From Ornithodoros turicata (Eukaryota > Arthropoda > Arachnida > Ixodida > Argasidae): 64,000 nucleotides of DNA. Numbering within the stretch: the stretch's first letter is position 1; each line of letters starts with the position of its first letter. The translations under genes were made by a program, and so were the position numbers. The stretch is from the NCBI RefSeq assembly GCF_037126465.1, contig NC_088201.1:189560031-189624030 (forward strand), given 5' to 3'. The notes under the pieces were generated by a model. That model was not told where the DNA came from, searched no databases, and saw only the letters and a list, made by a program, of their open reading frames with translations. Of the stretch, positions 42,490 through 54,464 are shown in pieces.

Positions 42490-44536
42490 GGGAGGCTGGT
42501 CGGGCTACAGCCGTTGATGGAGTCCAGTAGATCTCGGGAAATGCGGGAAAGCCGACTGGATGGTTCTGCGTTGACGTAGGGCGCCCATGGGGTACAGGAT
42601 GTTTGTGGCGGTTATGTCGTCGGTGTGGGCGTCATGTAGTGCTTGTAGCATGCTCCCTCGGGCAGCTGCAGTCGCTTGGCGGGTGTCGCGTAGATGCAGC
42701 ATGGTTTCCGGCAAGCTGGACGCACGGGGCTGTTGATTTTTCCACGCTTGACCTGGCGAGCATACGTCCGGGCGGTTGCACTTCGGATTGAGAGCGGCAG
42801 CGCTGCCTCTCGGCGGCCGAGGTCAGAGGTGAGGCAGGGCAGTGCCGGGGGCCATGGGTCCATCGGGATGAAGATCCAGATATGTGTATTGATGGTTTTC
42901 TTTATTCAGCTCGCTGTGGACTGGGCTCTGTAGGGGGAGGGGGGGCAGCTTTTGCGATGCCTGTCTGCAAAGTTGGTCGGCGACTTCGTTACCGGGAATT
43001 CCCGTGTGGCTAGGCACCCATTGAAGGGCTACAGTGATGCCTGCGTCGCGCAGAGCTTGAATTTTGCTTCTGAACCGGCTGGCGCAGTGGCATTGATTAT
43101 GGTGATTGAGGATGCGGGCAAGGGCTCCTCTTGAGTCTGTGATGAAGATGGCCTTTGTGGGGGCTCTTTTGCCTACAGTGTCCAATGCCTTTTTGATGGC
43201 TAGCAGCTCAGCCTCTATAGATGGGAGGGTTCGGGCGATGGCTTTGGCGCAGGAGACGTTGAGAGCAGGTGCATGGTGGGCGATGGCGCTGACACCTTTG
43301 GAGCCGTCGATGAAAGCGTCCGTATAAAAGTGTACGAATCCTTCGAAGTGCTATGTCAGTTAGTCAGCGGCGATCATTTTGGCCACGGAGTCAGCCACTT
43401 CACTTTTCTTGGGGAAAGTCGCAAGCCGATGGTTAGGTCATTGTAGGTCCATGGTGGTAGTGGGCTGGTGGCTTGTGGAACCTTTGGGATGATATTCTAA
43501 AAGGTCCTGCAGGCGGCGGATGAGTTGTCTACCGGGTGATGATTTGCGCAGCCGTGCGATCTGTTGCAGGAGCCGTTGCGTTAGAGCTAGGCGGAGAGGG
43601 ACTGCGTTGGATTCTGCGAGCACAGCGTCACATCGGGTGGAGGACGGGATACCAAGGGCGTGTCTCAGGCCGATTCGGCGTGTTGCCTCCAAAGTGTCAA
43701 ATGCTGAGTGGCAGGGCAAGGCGTATGGCAGGCCGAAGAGCAGTGTGGCAGCGGTAGTCGCATTGTGCAGCATGACTGCGGTGCGCTATCGGCATCCCGA
43801 TGAAGGGCCGCTGAAATGGTGGACCATATGCTGGAAACAGACAGGCATGCCTCATTTGCAGCAGCCACGCAACGAACCCAGGAGAGTCGGCTGTCAAGCG
43901 TAATTCCCAGGAATTTGTGCTTTTTCGTGTAGTCTATTGGGGTTCGATGAAGGGCGATGGGTTGCGGGCCTGCCCAGCTTGAGCCAGGTCCGAGCAGCAT
44001 GAGCTTAGTTTTCTCAGTTGAGATGGAGAGGCTTTGGGATTCGATGTAGTTGCTAGCTACGTCGACTGCTTCCTGTATACTTTGATGCAGTTCTTCGGGG
44101 CGCCTTCCGCACGTCCACACGCATACGTCGTCCTCGTAGATGGACAAACCTAAGTCGGGCGAAACAGGTGTAAGGGTGCTGGGAAGACCGGCCATCAGAA
44201 GGTTGAATAACAGCGGACCGAAGAGACACCCCTGTGGAACTCTAAGGTTTTTCCGATGCCAGATACTGAGGGTGGTGCCGAGCCGAACTCGGAGTATCCG
44301 GTCTGCAATCAGGCTGTGGATGTACAAAGCAGCCCTGCCTCCTATGCCTACATTGCCCAGTGCATCACTGCTGGAACCGTGTCAAATGCGGCCTTGACGT
44401 CAAAGAACACGTCGGCTGTCTTGAGCTTGTTCTCGGCCGCGTTGTGAACGTCCGAGACGTAGTCAAGCAGTGAGTTCTGGCAGCTGAGGTGGCGGCGGAA
44501 ACCAATTATGCACGGCGGTAGCAGTGTCGGGAGCAT

Positions 44537-45120
44537 TAGTCGAGCGTGCTATCGTTATGGCAGGAAAGCTTGAATACGGAAATACAAAAGAAGTTACACA
44601 TGATCAAACCAACAGTTAACGAATGGGGTAGCAGTCGCAACAAAAACAGGTTTGGTGAAGTTACATTTGCAAGACTTCGGATCGGACATACCAACATACA
44701 TAACACATCGTCACTTATTGTTAGGTGAAGAACAGCCAGAATGCCATCATTGTTGCGAACCTTCGACACTAATACATATTCTTTTGACATGTCTTTTATA
44801 TGAACTCGTTGCACTTACTTTTCGGCATTTTGTCGATATCAAATCCTTTATCACCCTTCTCTCTTGCTGAGTGAGGAACGAGTTGTGCCACACATAAATG
44901 TCATCAAATTTTTATTAACCACTAAGCTGAAAGGTACCCTGTAAAAGCTTGGATCTTTTAACAGTTTTTAGATCATCTATTTTATGACGTACTGAACATG
45001 ATTTTTATTAATCCATCCATACCCAGTAATTCACCTTGAGCTCACATTCGTCATTGATTTCGCGTCTTTTGGCCTTAGTTGCCCTCGCGCCACTAAACTT
45101 TCAAATACACACACACACAC
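44537..45120 (+). mobile_element. 3' end of a plus-strand retrotransposon inserted in element E
   Basis: EWGSSRNKNRFGEVTFARLR, IGHT, then in the next frame THRHLLLGEEQPECHHCCEP and LIHILLTC. This is the C-terminal RLRIGHT..THs.LL...pp.C..C plus H.l..C zinc region found at the end of ORF2 in Jockey/I-like elements. One frameshift at about 44700. A 3' UTR without similarity ends in a (CA)n tract at about 45106-45122. It splits the RT of element E. Confidence 0.75.
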
Positions 45121-45388
45121 ACACTCACCAGTAGAGGAGCCACATGATGCGACGGTGAATCATCCTCTCTGACGGTGAATCATCATCAAGAGATGAGGGA
45201 AATTGGCCTATAGGAGGAGACTTCACTGGCGGGTTTTGGTGCTTTGGGATCGGCACGATGGTGCTGTGTCGCCATTCGGGGGAAGGGGGGCATCCTTGGC
45301 ACCAGTGTAGGTTAATGGCGTCCAGGAGCCGGGAGAGTTGCGCAGGCTCTGGTTGGATACGCAATCTGCGACGGGCGTAGATTTCGAC

Positions 45389-45707
45389 GGAGGAGGAGGA
45401 GGAGGAGTGTCGTTGGGAGGAACCCGAGAGGTCTGCCTGCCTGGTTAGGCGGCATGTTTCTCGGGAAGGGAAAGGTGGTGGAGAGGAGGAGAGGAGAGGG
45501 TGAAGTGGCAGACCGAACGGAATCCGCTCGGGGGGAGGATAGCTGCGTCCATGGGCCGACTTCAGGGGAACTGTGCCGGCATACGCCTATTACACATCTG
45601 AGGGAAACCCAGGAAAAACCCCAGACGGCACAGCCGGCCCGCGGATTCGAACCGCGGACCTCCCAGTCTCCAAGCGCACGCGTTACCGCTGCGCCACCGG
45701 AGCTGGT
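45389..45707 (-). repeat. tRNA-derived SINE, full-length, 12-bp target duplication
   Basis: On the minus strand: GCTCCGGTGGCGCAGCGG (A-box region), GGTTCGAATCC (B box), CTGTGCCGTCTGGGGTTTTT, a body similar to the SINE at 19189-19393, and a CTCCTCCTCC tail near 45389-45405. GTAGATTTCGAC is repeated exactly at 45377-45388 and 45708-45719. It is inserted in the RT region of element E. This copy has the complete head that the others lack. Confidence 0.9.
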
Positions 45708-46242
45708 GTAGATTTCGACCTGAGTCGTGCCAGAGCGCAATGCAGTTCCATGGCAGTGAACGGGCTGTCGGTGATTGCGTGGGCAGGCCTCGGTGTGGAG
45801 GTGATGGGTACGTCTCTTCCTTCGCCCAAATTTTCAGCGAAGACTTCTGCGAGCTCGTCCACCGTTATTCCTTTGGCGATGGCCAGTGACTGGAACAGCC
45901 TCATTGTGGCATGAGGGATTTAGCTACTCCCCAGATCTTTCTGGACGGCGTGTGGCAGGTGAGAGAGGCAGAAAAAGCTTTCCAGTGCTCCCGTACCAGT
46001 GAGACGGCGTGACGTCGCAGGACGGCCGAGATGCCACGGAAGTTGGTCAGGCTTTCTGGGCTGTAGTGCTTGCGCACCGCACGTTGGGCTCGTCGGCGTG
46101 CGGCGTTCAGATTCAGGAATTTTAGATCCGGTTTGGGAACACCTGGGGGTGGGGGGTGACGATGGTCCGCGTTTCGGTTGTTCGTGCAGCAGCGATCTCG
46201 TAAGTGATGTCATGTCCGGTGGCTGAAGATAGGTGTGCCCGG

Positions 46243-46473
46243 CCGAGATCGCGGGTTCGAATCCGGCCGAGGACGCCAGCAACTTGGTGGCAGGGTACAA
46301 GTTGCTTAGACACGCCGTCTTCCGCGAGGGACGTTAAATACGGGGTGCCGTGTGATGAGCTTTCATCGCACGTTAAAGAAGCCTCAGGTGGGCAAAAGCA
46401 ATCCACAGACCGACCGCTGTGGCGTCGCTCATGATCTCAGTTGTCTCGCGACGTAAACACCCAATTATTAATT
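46243..46473 (+). repeat. Second tRNA-derived SINE family, 5'-truncated, 12-bp duplication
   Basis: It starts inside the head at CCGAGATCGCGGGTTCGAAT (B box GGTTCGAATCC), continues CAACTTGGTGGCAGGGTAC, GGACGTTAAATACGG and CTCATGATCTCAGTTGTCTC, and ends in AATTATTAATT. AGGTGTGCCCGG is repeated exactly at 46231-46242 and 46474-46485. Removing the SINE and one repeat restores the element E frame FRAHLSSATGHDITYEIAAA. Confidence 0.9.
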
Positions 46474-47240
46474 AGGTGTGCCCGGAACTTGCTCCAGTTG
46501 ATGACAGCGTGCTTCCGTTTGGGGATGGCGTCTTTGTAGGCCAGAGTGACCGTGATGAGGACATGGTCGCTTCTTCTGGTGTCCATGTCGATGTCCCAGT
46601 GCGCGGGAACGTCGGGCGTTTGCAGGGTCACGTCGGTCGCACTGGCGTACGGGGCACGCATGTAGGTAGGCTCCACAGTGTTTGCAACGAGGACGTCCCT
46701 GTTCTGGAGCGCTCACACGATTAGCCTTCCACGGGCGTCCATCTTATGGCTTCCCCATAGCGCATGATGGGCGTTGAAGTCGGCAGGCAGGATGGCCTGT
46801 ACTTGCTGCAGGAAGTCCGGCGGCAGCAGATCAGTGGTGTCGCTCGTGCAGGGGCTGACTTGTCTTATGTAGTCCACAGGTTATGGAGCACTGGCAACAA
46901 CACTCGGACGGAGGTATACTGAAGCGACAGTTAGTTCGTTGTTTCCAAAGCGGATTTTTACTGCAGCGATTTCCGCGTCTGTTGAGCATAGCCTTGCAGT
47001 AGGCAGCTCCGTCTGGGGGAGGTGCTTTGCAACAAAAAGAGCTGCACTGCCATGAGTGGCATAAGGGATGCAAGGAGTAGTGTACCTTGTTTATTTGGAA
47101 AAGCCCCTACCGTCAGGGAGGTTGGACTCTTGGAGGCACATCACACTGTATGGGGTTTTCAGAAACTAGTGTTTTAGTTCTGCAAGCTTGAATCGGGGAG
47201 GCCAAAACAGTTCCATTGCAGGATTTTTGGCAGGGAGTGG
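46474..47240 (-). pseudogene. Endonuclease of retrotransposon E
   Basis: The start at about 47230 reads LQWNCFGLPRFKLAEL in the usual position. The end (46676-46486) reads MRAPYASATDVTLQTPDVPA, then SDHVLITVTL (SDH catalytic motif) and INWSKFRAHL. The middle is frameshifted, but FNAHHALWGS-like codons can be read near 46790-46740. Its C-terminus runs into the RT linker across the SINE at 46243-46473. Confidence 0.75.
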
Positions 47241-47329
47241 GGGTTTGGGACTTGTGAACGTGCACTATTCATGACGATGAGAAAGAGCTGTCGGCACTAG
47301 ATAGTTGAACTGAGTTATCCACAGAAAGT

Positions 47330-48560
47330 CTATGCACAGAAGAAAGAGGCGACGGCCCCTTGAAACGGCACAAACAGAGAAACAGGAGCTGGTACCCAGG
47401 AGCAGTTCATGGTGGCTTCAATGATCTTGAAGACTAACGTAATGATGGTTGCGGATAAGGATATAGGGCAAGAATCCGCTGCGTTCTGTGGCACTGTTGC
47501 TTCCAGTGAAGGCGTTGGCCGATCGACTTTGAGATATTTCGGGAAGCTGGATGAGTTGAGTGAGGCATCTCCCATAACACGGCGGGCACCTGCACGGAGG
47601 CCAGCTGACGAGATGGGTTCCAAAGGGTCAGTTGGTGGTTGGGCTTTGGCGGGTTTGCCACTGACAACATCCTTATATGTCAACTTGCCTGAGTGTCCTG
47701 ACTGGCTGCTGGATGGAGTTTGGCGTTCTGGTTGTTGCGTCACTTTGTGGTGGGGTTCTGAAGTGCAGTTTGCTGTCTCAGGAGCTTTCTTTGATGAGCC
47801 AGCTTTGTTGTTCCTGAGAATTTTGGCAAGCTTCCTTGACTATCGTCTTTTTCTTGAGACTGTAGCAGTTTGCTGCTGTCTCAAGTTGTTTTACAAGACA
47901 CGAGCTGTCGAGCGCTGAATGTTGCTCCACGCAATTTGCGCACTTCAGCACAACTTCTTTCTGGCAATCGGCTAGGGTGTGGTCCCCGGCGCACTGCAGG
48001 CAAGACACTTTTCGTTCACATGTGGCTTTCACATGGTCAAAACTCCCATACTTTCCGCACTGCATGGGCTTTGGCATGTAGATACTAACTGGGCAGTTAA
48101 GTGCTCCGATGTGCAGACATTTTGGAAGCGGGCCAGTAAAAAAACTAACCTTTACCCACTCGCCTTTTCCCCCTGCCTGACGTTCTATACTGGTACAGTT
48201 GAACGGCGGCGCTGCTTCATGTCGGAATCTTTGATTGTCAAGTCCTTCACGCGGATTAGACCAACTGTAGAGCTGGGAGTGGCCGGGAGGAAGGCATTGA
48301 CTTTTTGGCTGCAGAGACGCGTTAGGCAAAGGAGCTTGCTCACACCACCGTTAGAATTTAGGTCCACGGCAGCGATGATTTTTGCCATGTTCGTTCTAAT
48401 TTCAGCGATTTCATAGGGGGCCTCAGATTCGAGGAAATGTTCGAGTTTCAATATCTGAAGGCTACCAACATTTACCTCCTCACCTGTAGGACGGAAGAGG
48501 ACTGTGCGGTGTAGAAATTCCGTGCGCTGATATCGGCGGATGCTCTTGACAGTCTCCTCA
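47330..48560 (-). pseudogene. ORF1 of retrotransposon E with zinc knuckles
   Basis: RYQRTEFLHRTVLFRPTGEE (about 48540-48470), LEHFLESEAPYEIAEIRTNM, AKIIAAVDLNS, LLCLTRLCSQKVNAFLPAT and VGLIRVKDLTIK (48451-48230). After a frameshift: CLHIGALNCPVSIYMPKPMQ, CGKYGSFDHVKATCERKVSC and CLQCAGDHTLADC (CCHC-type knuckles, 48090-47960). A polar tail (47743-47434) ends near 47330. It has the same domain order as the other ORF1 copies. Confidence 0.8.
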
Positions 48561-49250
48561 CTTGAGTTCCTGAGACCGCGTTCGATTAGTCTCTTCCTTT
48601 TCAGTTGGCGACGCGGTAGTGAGAACCCGTCACTTTCTCATTCAGTAGAACGCTTCATGTCTTCGTCACTTGTTTGCGATCATGAGTAACTGCTGCGCGA
48701 GAGCGCGTCATCGTTTCCATCACTGTTTCATGCATGAAGGGCGTCCAGGAGGCGAGACGAGCATCTTCAATTACCTGTACATGAGTTTTGTTGCTGAGCG
48801 GTTGAATGGGTTCTTCCGAGTAAGCGGGAGGTGAGTGGTGTTGCAGAAAAGCTGTTTCGGACATTGTACTTTGTCTGGGCAGCAGGGCTGCAGCAGTGGC
48901 TAGAGCGTTTTTCTTTACTTGCCAGAGATTGTCGATCGCATCCATGTGACGGGGGATGATCGTCTTTGGCTGAAGCCTAATCCAGTGATAGATGTCACCA
49001 TACACAGCACAACACAACACTGAAGTAGAGCAATCAGAACACTGGAGAGGTCTGATAAGAGCTGTTGTTGACAAAACAAAGGTTTCCGCGAAGCAGACGC
49101 GAAAGCGGGAGTGCCCAGACAGGCAGGCACCGGCGATGTGAGCGACATTCGACTTGACCTTGACAGGAGCAGAGGAAGCGAACGTGCGCTCGCTTCGAGA
49201 GACAAGGACGGAATCTACGGAGTGGGCTGGAGGGCACAAAGGAAGACTCA
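48561..49250 (-). other. Minus-strand region upstream of element E ORF1, partly open
   Basis: Two overlapping frames (49251-48655 and 49205-48915) are open; the first contains AIDNLWQVKKNALATAAALL and RQSTMSETAFLQHH. It could be the N-terminal extension or 5' UTR of element E ORF1, or part of another element's ORF1. I do not recognise a domain. The boundary to element F's 3' UTR is near 49250. Confidence 0.35.
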
Positions 49251-50160
49251 AAAGGAAGACCTCTCAAAACCGACGGCAAGTTTCACCCGCTGGGAAAGGG
49301 ATAGGAGAGGGGATGAAGGAAAGTGAGAGAAAAAAGAGAGAAAGGTGATGGAGTGGGTGGGAAGGGTCCGAGGTTTCCGCAGCTGGTTCTGAATGATCTC
49401 GGAGGGCCAAGGGTGGCTCTGTGGCTCTTGCCATTTCCTGGGGGCCCTAAGCTGCCCTAGGTAGCGTCAGGCTATAGAAGTCTGGAGGGTGGCGACGGCA
49501 GCTACAGGTGGGTGTCCAGGACGGTAGAGCTCAAGAACTGCAGCAGCTCCCTCTGTATAGGTCGGCGCTGGTGTGGTGGGCCCATGTGGTAGATCAGGTT
49601 AACCTGGCTATGGTCGGTGATACCGGTGCTGGTCAGGTTCTGGAAAAGAAGTTCTCTCTAAGAAGCAGTCTCTCTACAGCGGGTAATTAGGTGAGCAACG
49701 CTCTCCTGGACTCCGCAGGTTCCGCAGCGTGGGTGGTCGATCTGGGCGATCGTGAAGCCGTACGCCCGTACGTTCGGAGCGTCAGCAGCAGCCTCGTCCC
49801 TGGATAGGACAGCTGTGTTGCAGGGTGGAGGTGCTATCCCTTCCACAGTGAGCTTGTCCGTGTGGAAACTGCGCACGCGGAGGGCCATGGTCTTCTTAGC
49901 CTGGCTGGTGGTGGGAGGTGCCTTGTGGACCAGGGTCATGGTGGTGGCCTGCTTTCTCAGGGCGTCTACCATCTCGTTGGCGGGGATGCCTTTGTGGGAT
50001 GGGACCCACTGTAGTGCGACGCGGTGGCCGGACGCCAGGAGGTGATGCAGCTTCTCGTGTGCACTGAAAGAGAGAGGGCAGCGTTCATAACTGTTCTTGA
50101 GCCTTGGCAGTGCACGCAAAAACCCCTTACGTTCCACGTAGCTATTTGTAAACAGCCGTC
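49251..50160 (-). pseudogene. RNase H end and 3' UTR of retrotransposon F
   Basis: 50137-49658 reads KLHHLLASGHRVALQWVPSH, KGIPANEMVDALRKQA (RNase H end), RVRSFHTDKLTVEGIAPPP, then HPRCGTCGVQESVAHLITRC, a CX2CX7HX4C C-terminal zinc motif. The stop is at about 49660, followed by a 3' UTR to about 49250. The upstream part of RNase H is missing: element G is inserted or joined at about 50165. Confidence 0.8.
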
Positions 50161-50164
50161 ATTC

Positions 50165-51690
50165 ATTATCATGAAAGAAAGGAAATTCTAATCATAAAAG
50201 TTTCTGACATGTTACAGGGAAGTTTTTTTTTTACCTTTTTTTCCTATAAGGTATCTTCTAAGTGTTCGCCGTCATTATCTGCTACCAGCATGTCAGCGGA
50301 TGTGTCCCACGCCAGGCTTTGATAACTATCCTCATTTGAGTCACTCGTGTTTACTTCCGTCTGTTCGTGCCCTGTTTGGGTTCGCGTTTGTACCTCCTCA
50401 TCATCACTGGATTGTTCTGAGCTTCTTCTGCCTTTTCTGTCTTTTTCTTGAAATGTTTTGCTGCCGGCGACTTATCATCGCTTTCTGAGTCTGTTTCACT
50501 TGATAGACGCGGCACATGTTGGAATGTTTCGATGAAGGCAACTGTTGCTCCTATCGATGCTTTTTGTATAGTTCCTTTTTGTTTTTTCCTACGTGCGCTT
50601 TTCTTTATGTGTTTCGCTGTTTCGTGGCTGATAGCATGTTCACTCGGGGCAGTTTCATTTTCTTCGCTCGTTATACCTTTGATAGGTTCAACTTCGCGCT
50701 CTATCCTTATCGGTGGGGTATTACTTGTGTTACCACCTAGAGCACCGAAAGGTGCTTTGTCAAAAGGAAAAGACACTGTCTGTAAATCGATCGGTTGTGC
50801 CGTGATTAATGGCGCACTTCGAGACTCCTTCAATCGTTCTTGTTCATCTTGTGCATCAAGTGAGATAAAGGATGTCTTTTTTTTCTTTTTCCTATTCATC
50901 GTTATTGAATGATTCACTGGGACCTCGTCATTATGCCGTGGTCTAAGTAGCGGCCATTTATTTTCATCGAGATGTGGTTTATCACTATCGATTTTCTCAT
51001 TTCTGTGTTCATTACTTGCGCCACTGGTTGGCGCATCTTTCGGTTGTTCTTTGTTCTCGATTTGATTTTCCTCTTTGTTTCCGGTGTCAGATAGTACCAC
51101 GACTTCGACCTCGAGATCCGTGGTTTCTGGGATTACATCGAGTGGAGGCACGAGTTTCTTCGAGTTGTCCAAGCTGCTGCAAAGGTCCTCTGCCTACACT
51201 CAGCTATCGGGTGGTTGCATCGGCATCGCGGGCAAGGCTTAGTACACGACGGGTGTCCGAATATTCCGCAACGTGTACATTTTGGCGTGTTACAGTTCCT
51301 ATTCAGGTGCCCCTGCCGCCGTCCGGCATACCCGAGTTACTCCTTGCTACGTACACTGGACCACAAAGCTACGGCTAGCAACGTTGGCCTTCAGGTAATT
51401 TGGGACGTTTTTTTTTCCATTTCGATATAAACTTCGAAGACGCCGCTTCCCCATTGTTTGTGCTTTTAATATATGGCCTCTTCTACTTTTACCACTTTTC
51501 GGTACTGGGCAAACGCACTCTCAAAGTAGCTAATGTGGTCGTCCACTGGATAGTGAAAAACTGATATCCCAGTGGCGCGGTAACCCAGGCAGTTTAGCTT
51601 GTACTCTGTACCTCTGACCACTATGGACGGGTTTTTCACCAAATCCTGGGCAATCTTTTCTTCGCTTTGGTACACTTGCAGGTAGTCCTG
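50165..51690 (-). pseudogene. ORF1 of retrotransposon G, embedded in element F
   Basis: From 51690 down: KIAQDLVKNPSIVVRGTEYK, LNCLGYRATGISVFHYPVDD, HISYFESAFAQYRKVVKVEE, a stop near 51472, then CTRCGIFGHPSCTKPCPRC (51290-51210, CCHC knuckle). A 273-residue polar, lysine/glutamate-rich frame follows (51172-50351). The N-terminal block looks like an RNA-binding module before the knuckles. Endonuclease and RT are absent, so only part of G is here. An A/T-rich stretch (50224-50250) may mark its end. Confidence 0.7.
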
Positions 51691-53573
51691 GTACCTCTCA
51701 TGAAGGTGGCAAGGAACTGTGCCACCGCGTCCGGTATCTCCTTTTTCCGTGTCAGGCCTGGTAATGTTGCGTGGATGGTGGTCTCGAGGAGCCTCAATGG
51801 AGCATCTGGGCTTGCGACTGGTGGGATGGGCTGGAACAGCTGGTCTTGCGTGAAAAGAGTGCACGAAAAACGGCTCCGCTGTTAGTCCCTTAGACGCTGC
51901 AGTAGAGCCCTTCCGGTTGTTGTCCTGTTCAGTCGGGTGAGCTGGTTCAGCAGGTGTTTGGTGGCACTAAGTTGGAGGAGGAGAGCGGCAGCCTCGGCGT
52001 ACACGGCGACGTTCCAAGCCCCAGGTGGGAGTCCGACAGCCAGCTTCATTACGTGATGGTGGAGCAGTTTCAGGGATTCCGGCGCTGTTCTGCTGGGCTT
52101 GGCGTAGGGAAGTCCAAACAGGATCCGTGCGGCCGTGATTGCGTTGTGGATGGCCAGGACAGTCCTCTGGGGGCAGCCAGAGTGCCGTCCGCTGAGTCGC
52201 TTGGTCACGTTCAGGGTTGTCTTGCATGTGGTCTGGAGGTCCTTGACGAGTGGCGCCCAGGAAGATCTGGAATGCAAGGTTACTCCGAGAAAACGGTGGA
52301 CACGTACCAGTGGTGTTTTTCATCAGGATCGGTTCGTGCAGGCTACGCCAGTTTGCCTTGGATCCAACCAGCATGATCCTGGTCTTTTCGGCTAACGGTG
52401 TGAGTCCGATGCTACGGATGTATTCGGTCGTAGCATCCACGCCCATTTGGATGGTCTCCCTCACTTTCCAGGGGTCCTTGCCGTTGGTCCACGGACAGAT
52501 GCCGTCCGCGTACATGGACAGTGGTAGAGCAAGTGTTCCCGCAGGTAGGGCCTTGGGGAGTCCAGCAATGAGGAGGTTGAAGAACAGGGGGCTCAGGATA
52601 CTGCCTTGAGGTAGACCGAGGTTTTGAGGACGTGTGGAGCTCAGCGCCGACCCCAGTCGGACCCTGAAAGAGCGATCAGACAGTAAAGCGTGGATGAAAG
52701 CAGCTACCTTGCCTCCGATTACAGGATCGACGAGGAAGTCCATGACGGTGATGATGGAGACGCTGTCGAAGGCGGCCTTGATCTCGATGAACACCGCTGC
52801 CATTCGGCACTCGCGTTGGGCGGCGTCGTTAACGTACGAGATCAGGTCCAGCACAGAGTCCTGGCTGCAAAGGTTGCGTCGAAAACCTGTCATGCAGGGG
52901 AAAAAAAGGACTTGGAATCAAGTAGCCATGCGATGCGGCGGTGTAGCAACCGCTCTGTCAACTTGGCCAAACATGATGTGAGTGATATCCGCCGACAGCA
53001 GCTCAGTTCGACCGGGGCTTCCCTCGGTTCAAAATCGGCACGATAACGCTGTCTTTCCAGGATGGTGGTGGCATGCCCTGGTCCCAGCACTGGTTGATGG
53101 TATCCAGGAGCCGTGTAGTTCTTTTGTCCGGTAGATTCCGCAGGCACTGGTGGGTGAGTCCGTCCATTCCAGGGGCTCACCAGGCTTTCAGGTGGTCCAG
53201 GGCGAAGCGCAGTTCTCCGGCCGTGAAGGGGTGATTCAGGTCCATGGGGGATGCCCCGCTGTTGAAGGGACGTCCCTCCCTGCGCCGAACAGGTCTGCGA
53301 AATCCTCCTCCACCTCCTCCAGGGAGACACTTTGGCAAGAGCTATGGAGCTCAAGGGCTTCGCCGTCCTCCTTCCCCCAGGGCGTTGACAAAACACCAGA
53401 GTTTCCGGGCCGATGTGCCGCTGGTCAGGGAGGCTGAGAACTGCTTCCATTGGGAGCGCTGCAGAGTGACCGCATATCTGCGCAGCGCGGCGGAAACTCG
53501 TCGATATGCCGTGTGACGCCCGTGGGAGTGGTTCCGACGCAGCGACCTCTGTGCGCGGCGCCTCGCAGCACAC
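51691..53573 (-). pseudogene. RT of retrotransposon F
   Basis: 53573-52890 is the frameshifted RT N-terminus (PVELSCCRRISLTSCLAKLT). 52893-51967 reads MTGFRRNLCSQDSVLDLISY, VFIEIKAAFDSVSI, LGLPQGSILSPLFFNLLIAG and MYADGICPW (YADD has become YADG), with a further frameshift near 52300. Thumb-like LAIHNAITAARILFGLPY and LLNQLTRLNRTTTGRALLQR follow to 51890. The region before RNase H runs to 51691, where element G begins. Confidence 0.85.
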
Positions 53574-54464
53574 AGACGGAAGTACTTCAGATCAGGTTTC
53601 GGGCCGGTTGCTGGCGCCGTCCTGGACTGTCCTGATGTCTTCGCAGATGTCCTGGGAGGCTGGAGCTCCGACCAGGCTGACTCGCAAAGAGTCCCACACG
53701 ACAATGGTGGTCCGGCGCTGCGGGGCCCGGTGTCTGTAGGCCTGGGTCACGTCGATCGGGAAGTGGTCGCTTCCCCGGCTGTCCATTCCTACTCCTTCCC
53801 AGTGTGCAGGGTGACGTCGATAGCACTAGATACTGTGGCCTGTAAAGATACTATGAGATACTGTGGCCTGTTATCTCAGCTGTGTTCGCGACGAGCGGAC
53901 TGCAATCCTTGAGGGACTGCACTAGGCGTAGAGCACGGCGGTCAGCGTTGCAGGAACCCCAGAGCGGATGGTGCGCGTTGAAGTTTCTACAGATAAGCTG
54001 GGGGCCTAAGTCAGGGGGGGGATAAGTCGCCAGGTAGCTCGTCCCTCGGGTCCGATGAACTGAGTCGGATATAGACAGAGGCGAGAGTGAGTTCGTCCTT
54101 TCCAGAATTTACCTTTACAGCTGTGACTTCGGCCATGGTCGACGACAGTTGGTCTGTGGGCAACTGTGTTTGGGCCAGGTGCCTTGAGACGAAAACTGCC
54201 GTACAGGCGTGAGGGGTGTATGGGAGGCTGAGAGAGATGTAGATGATGAAGCCTGGTAGGTGTACACGATGAAGCCATGTCGGGAATGTTGCATTATTGG
54301 AGGCAGATGACGCTGTAGGTGGCCTTGGTGAGGCGTTGCTTGAGCTCGGCCAGTCTGGGTCGCAGTCCGGCGCAGTTCCATTGCAGGACGCGGTGGAAGG
54401 CAGGTGCGGTGGGTTGTTGACTTCGGTGGGGCTTACTGTCCATAACTGAAAGAAGAAAGCACCC
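53574..54464 (-). pseudogene. Endonuclease of retrotransposon F
   Basis: It starts near 54435 (MDSKPHRSQQPTAPAFHRVL), then QWNCAGLRPRLAELKQRLTK and YSVICLQ. After a frameshift come degraded blocks to LWGSCNADRRALRLVQ-like codons (about 53990-53890) and a SDHFPIDVTQAY block (SDH motif, about 53780-53740). ORF1 is absent: the element stops at 54464, where the 7-kb inverted repeat begins. Confidence 0.75.

Larger units (their letters stand above)
42490..46230 (-). pseudogene. Retrotransposon E ORF2: RT and RNase H, with two insertions
   Basis: From high to low coordinates: linker ARTTETRTIVTPHPQ (about 46200-46120), EWRHSTIVPIPKHQNPP (45364-45125), [SINE 45389-45707 and opposite-strand fragment 44537-45120 inserted], IIGFRRHLSCQNSLLDYV and FFDVKAAFDTVP (44536-44348), VPQGCLFGPLLFNLLMAGLP and IYEDDVCVW (YADD has become YEDD; 44327-43665). 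RNase H at 43185-42823 reads AIFITDSRGALARIL and LQWVPSHTGIPGNEVADQL. Several frameshifts. Its endonuclease and ORF1 lie upstream to 48560, making this the most complete retrotransposon of the window, although dead. Confidence 0.85.

Noticed and set aside
50351..51172. Stand-alone host protein of 273 residues
   Set aside because: It lies directly behind a zinc-knuckle ORF1 on the same strand and has the polar tail usual for such ORF1 proteins.
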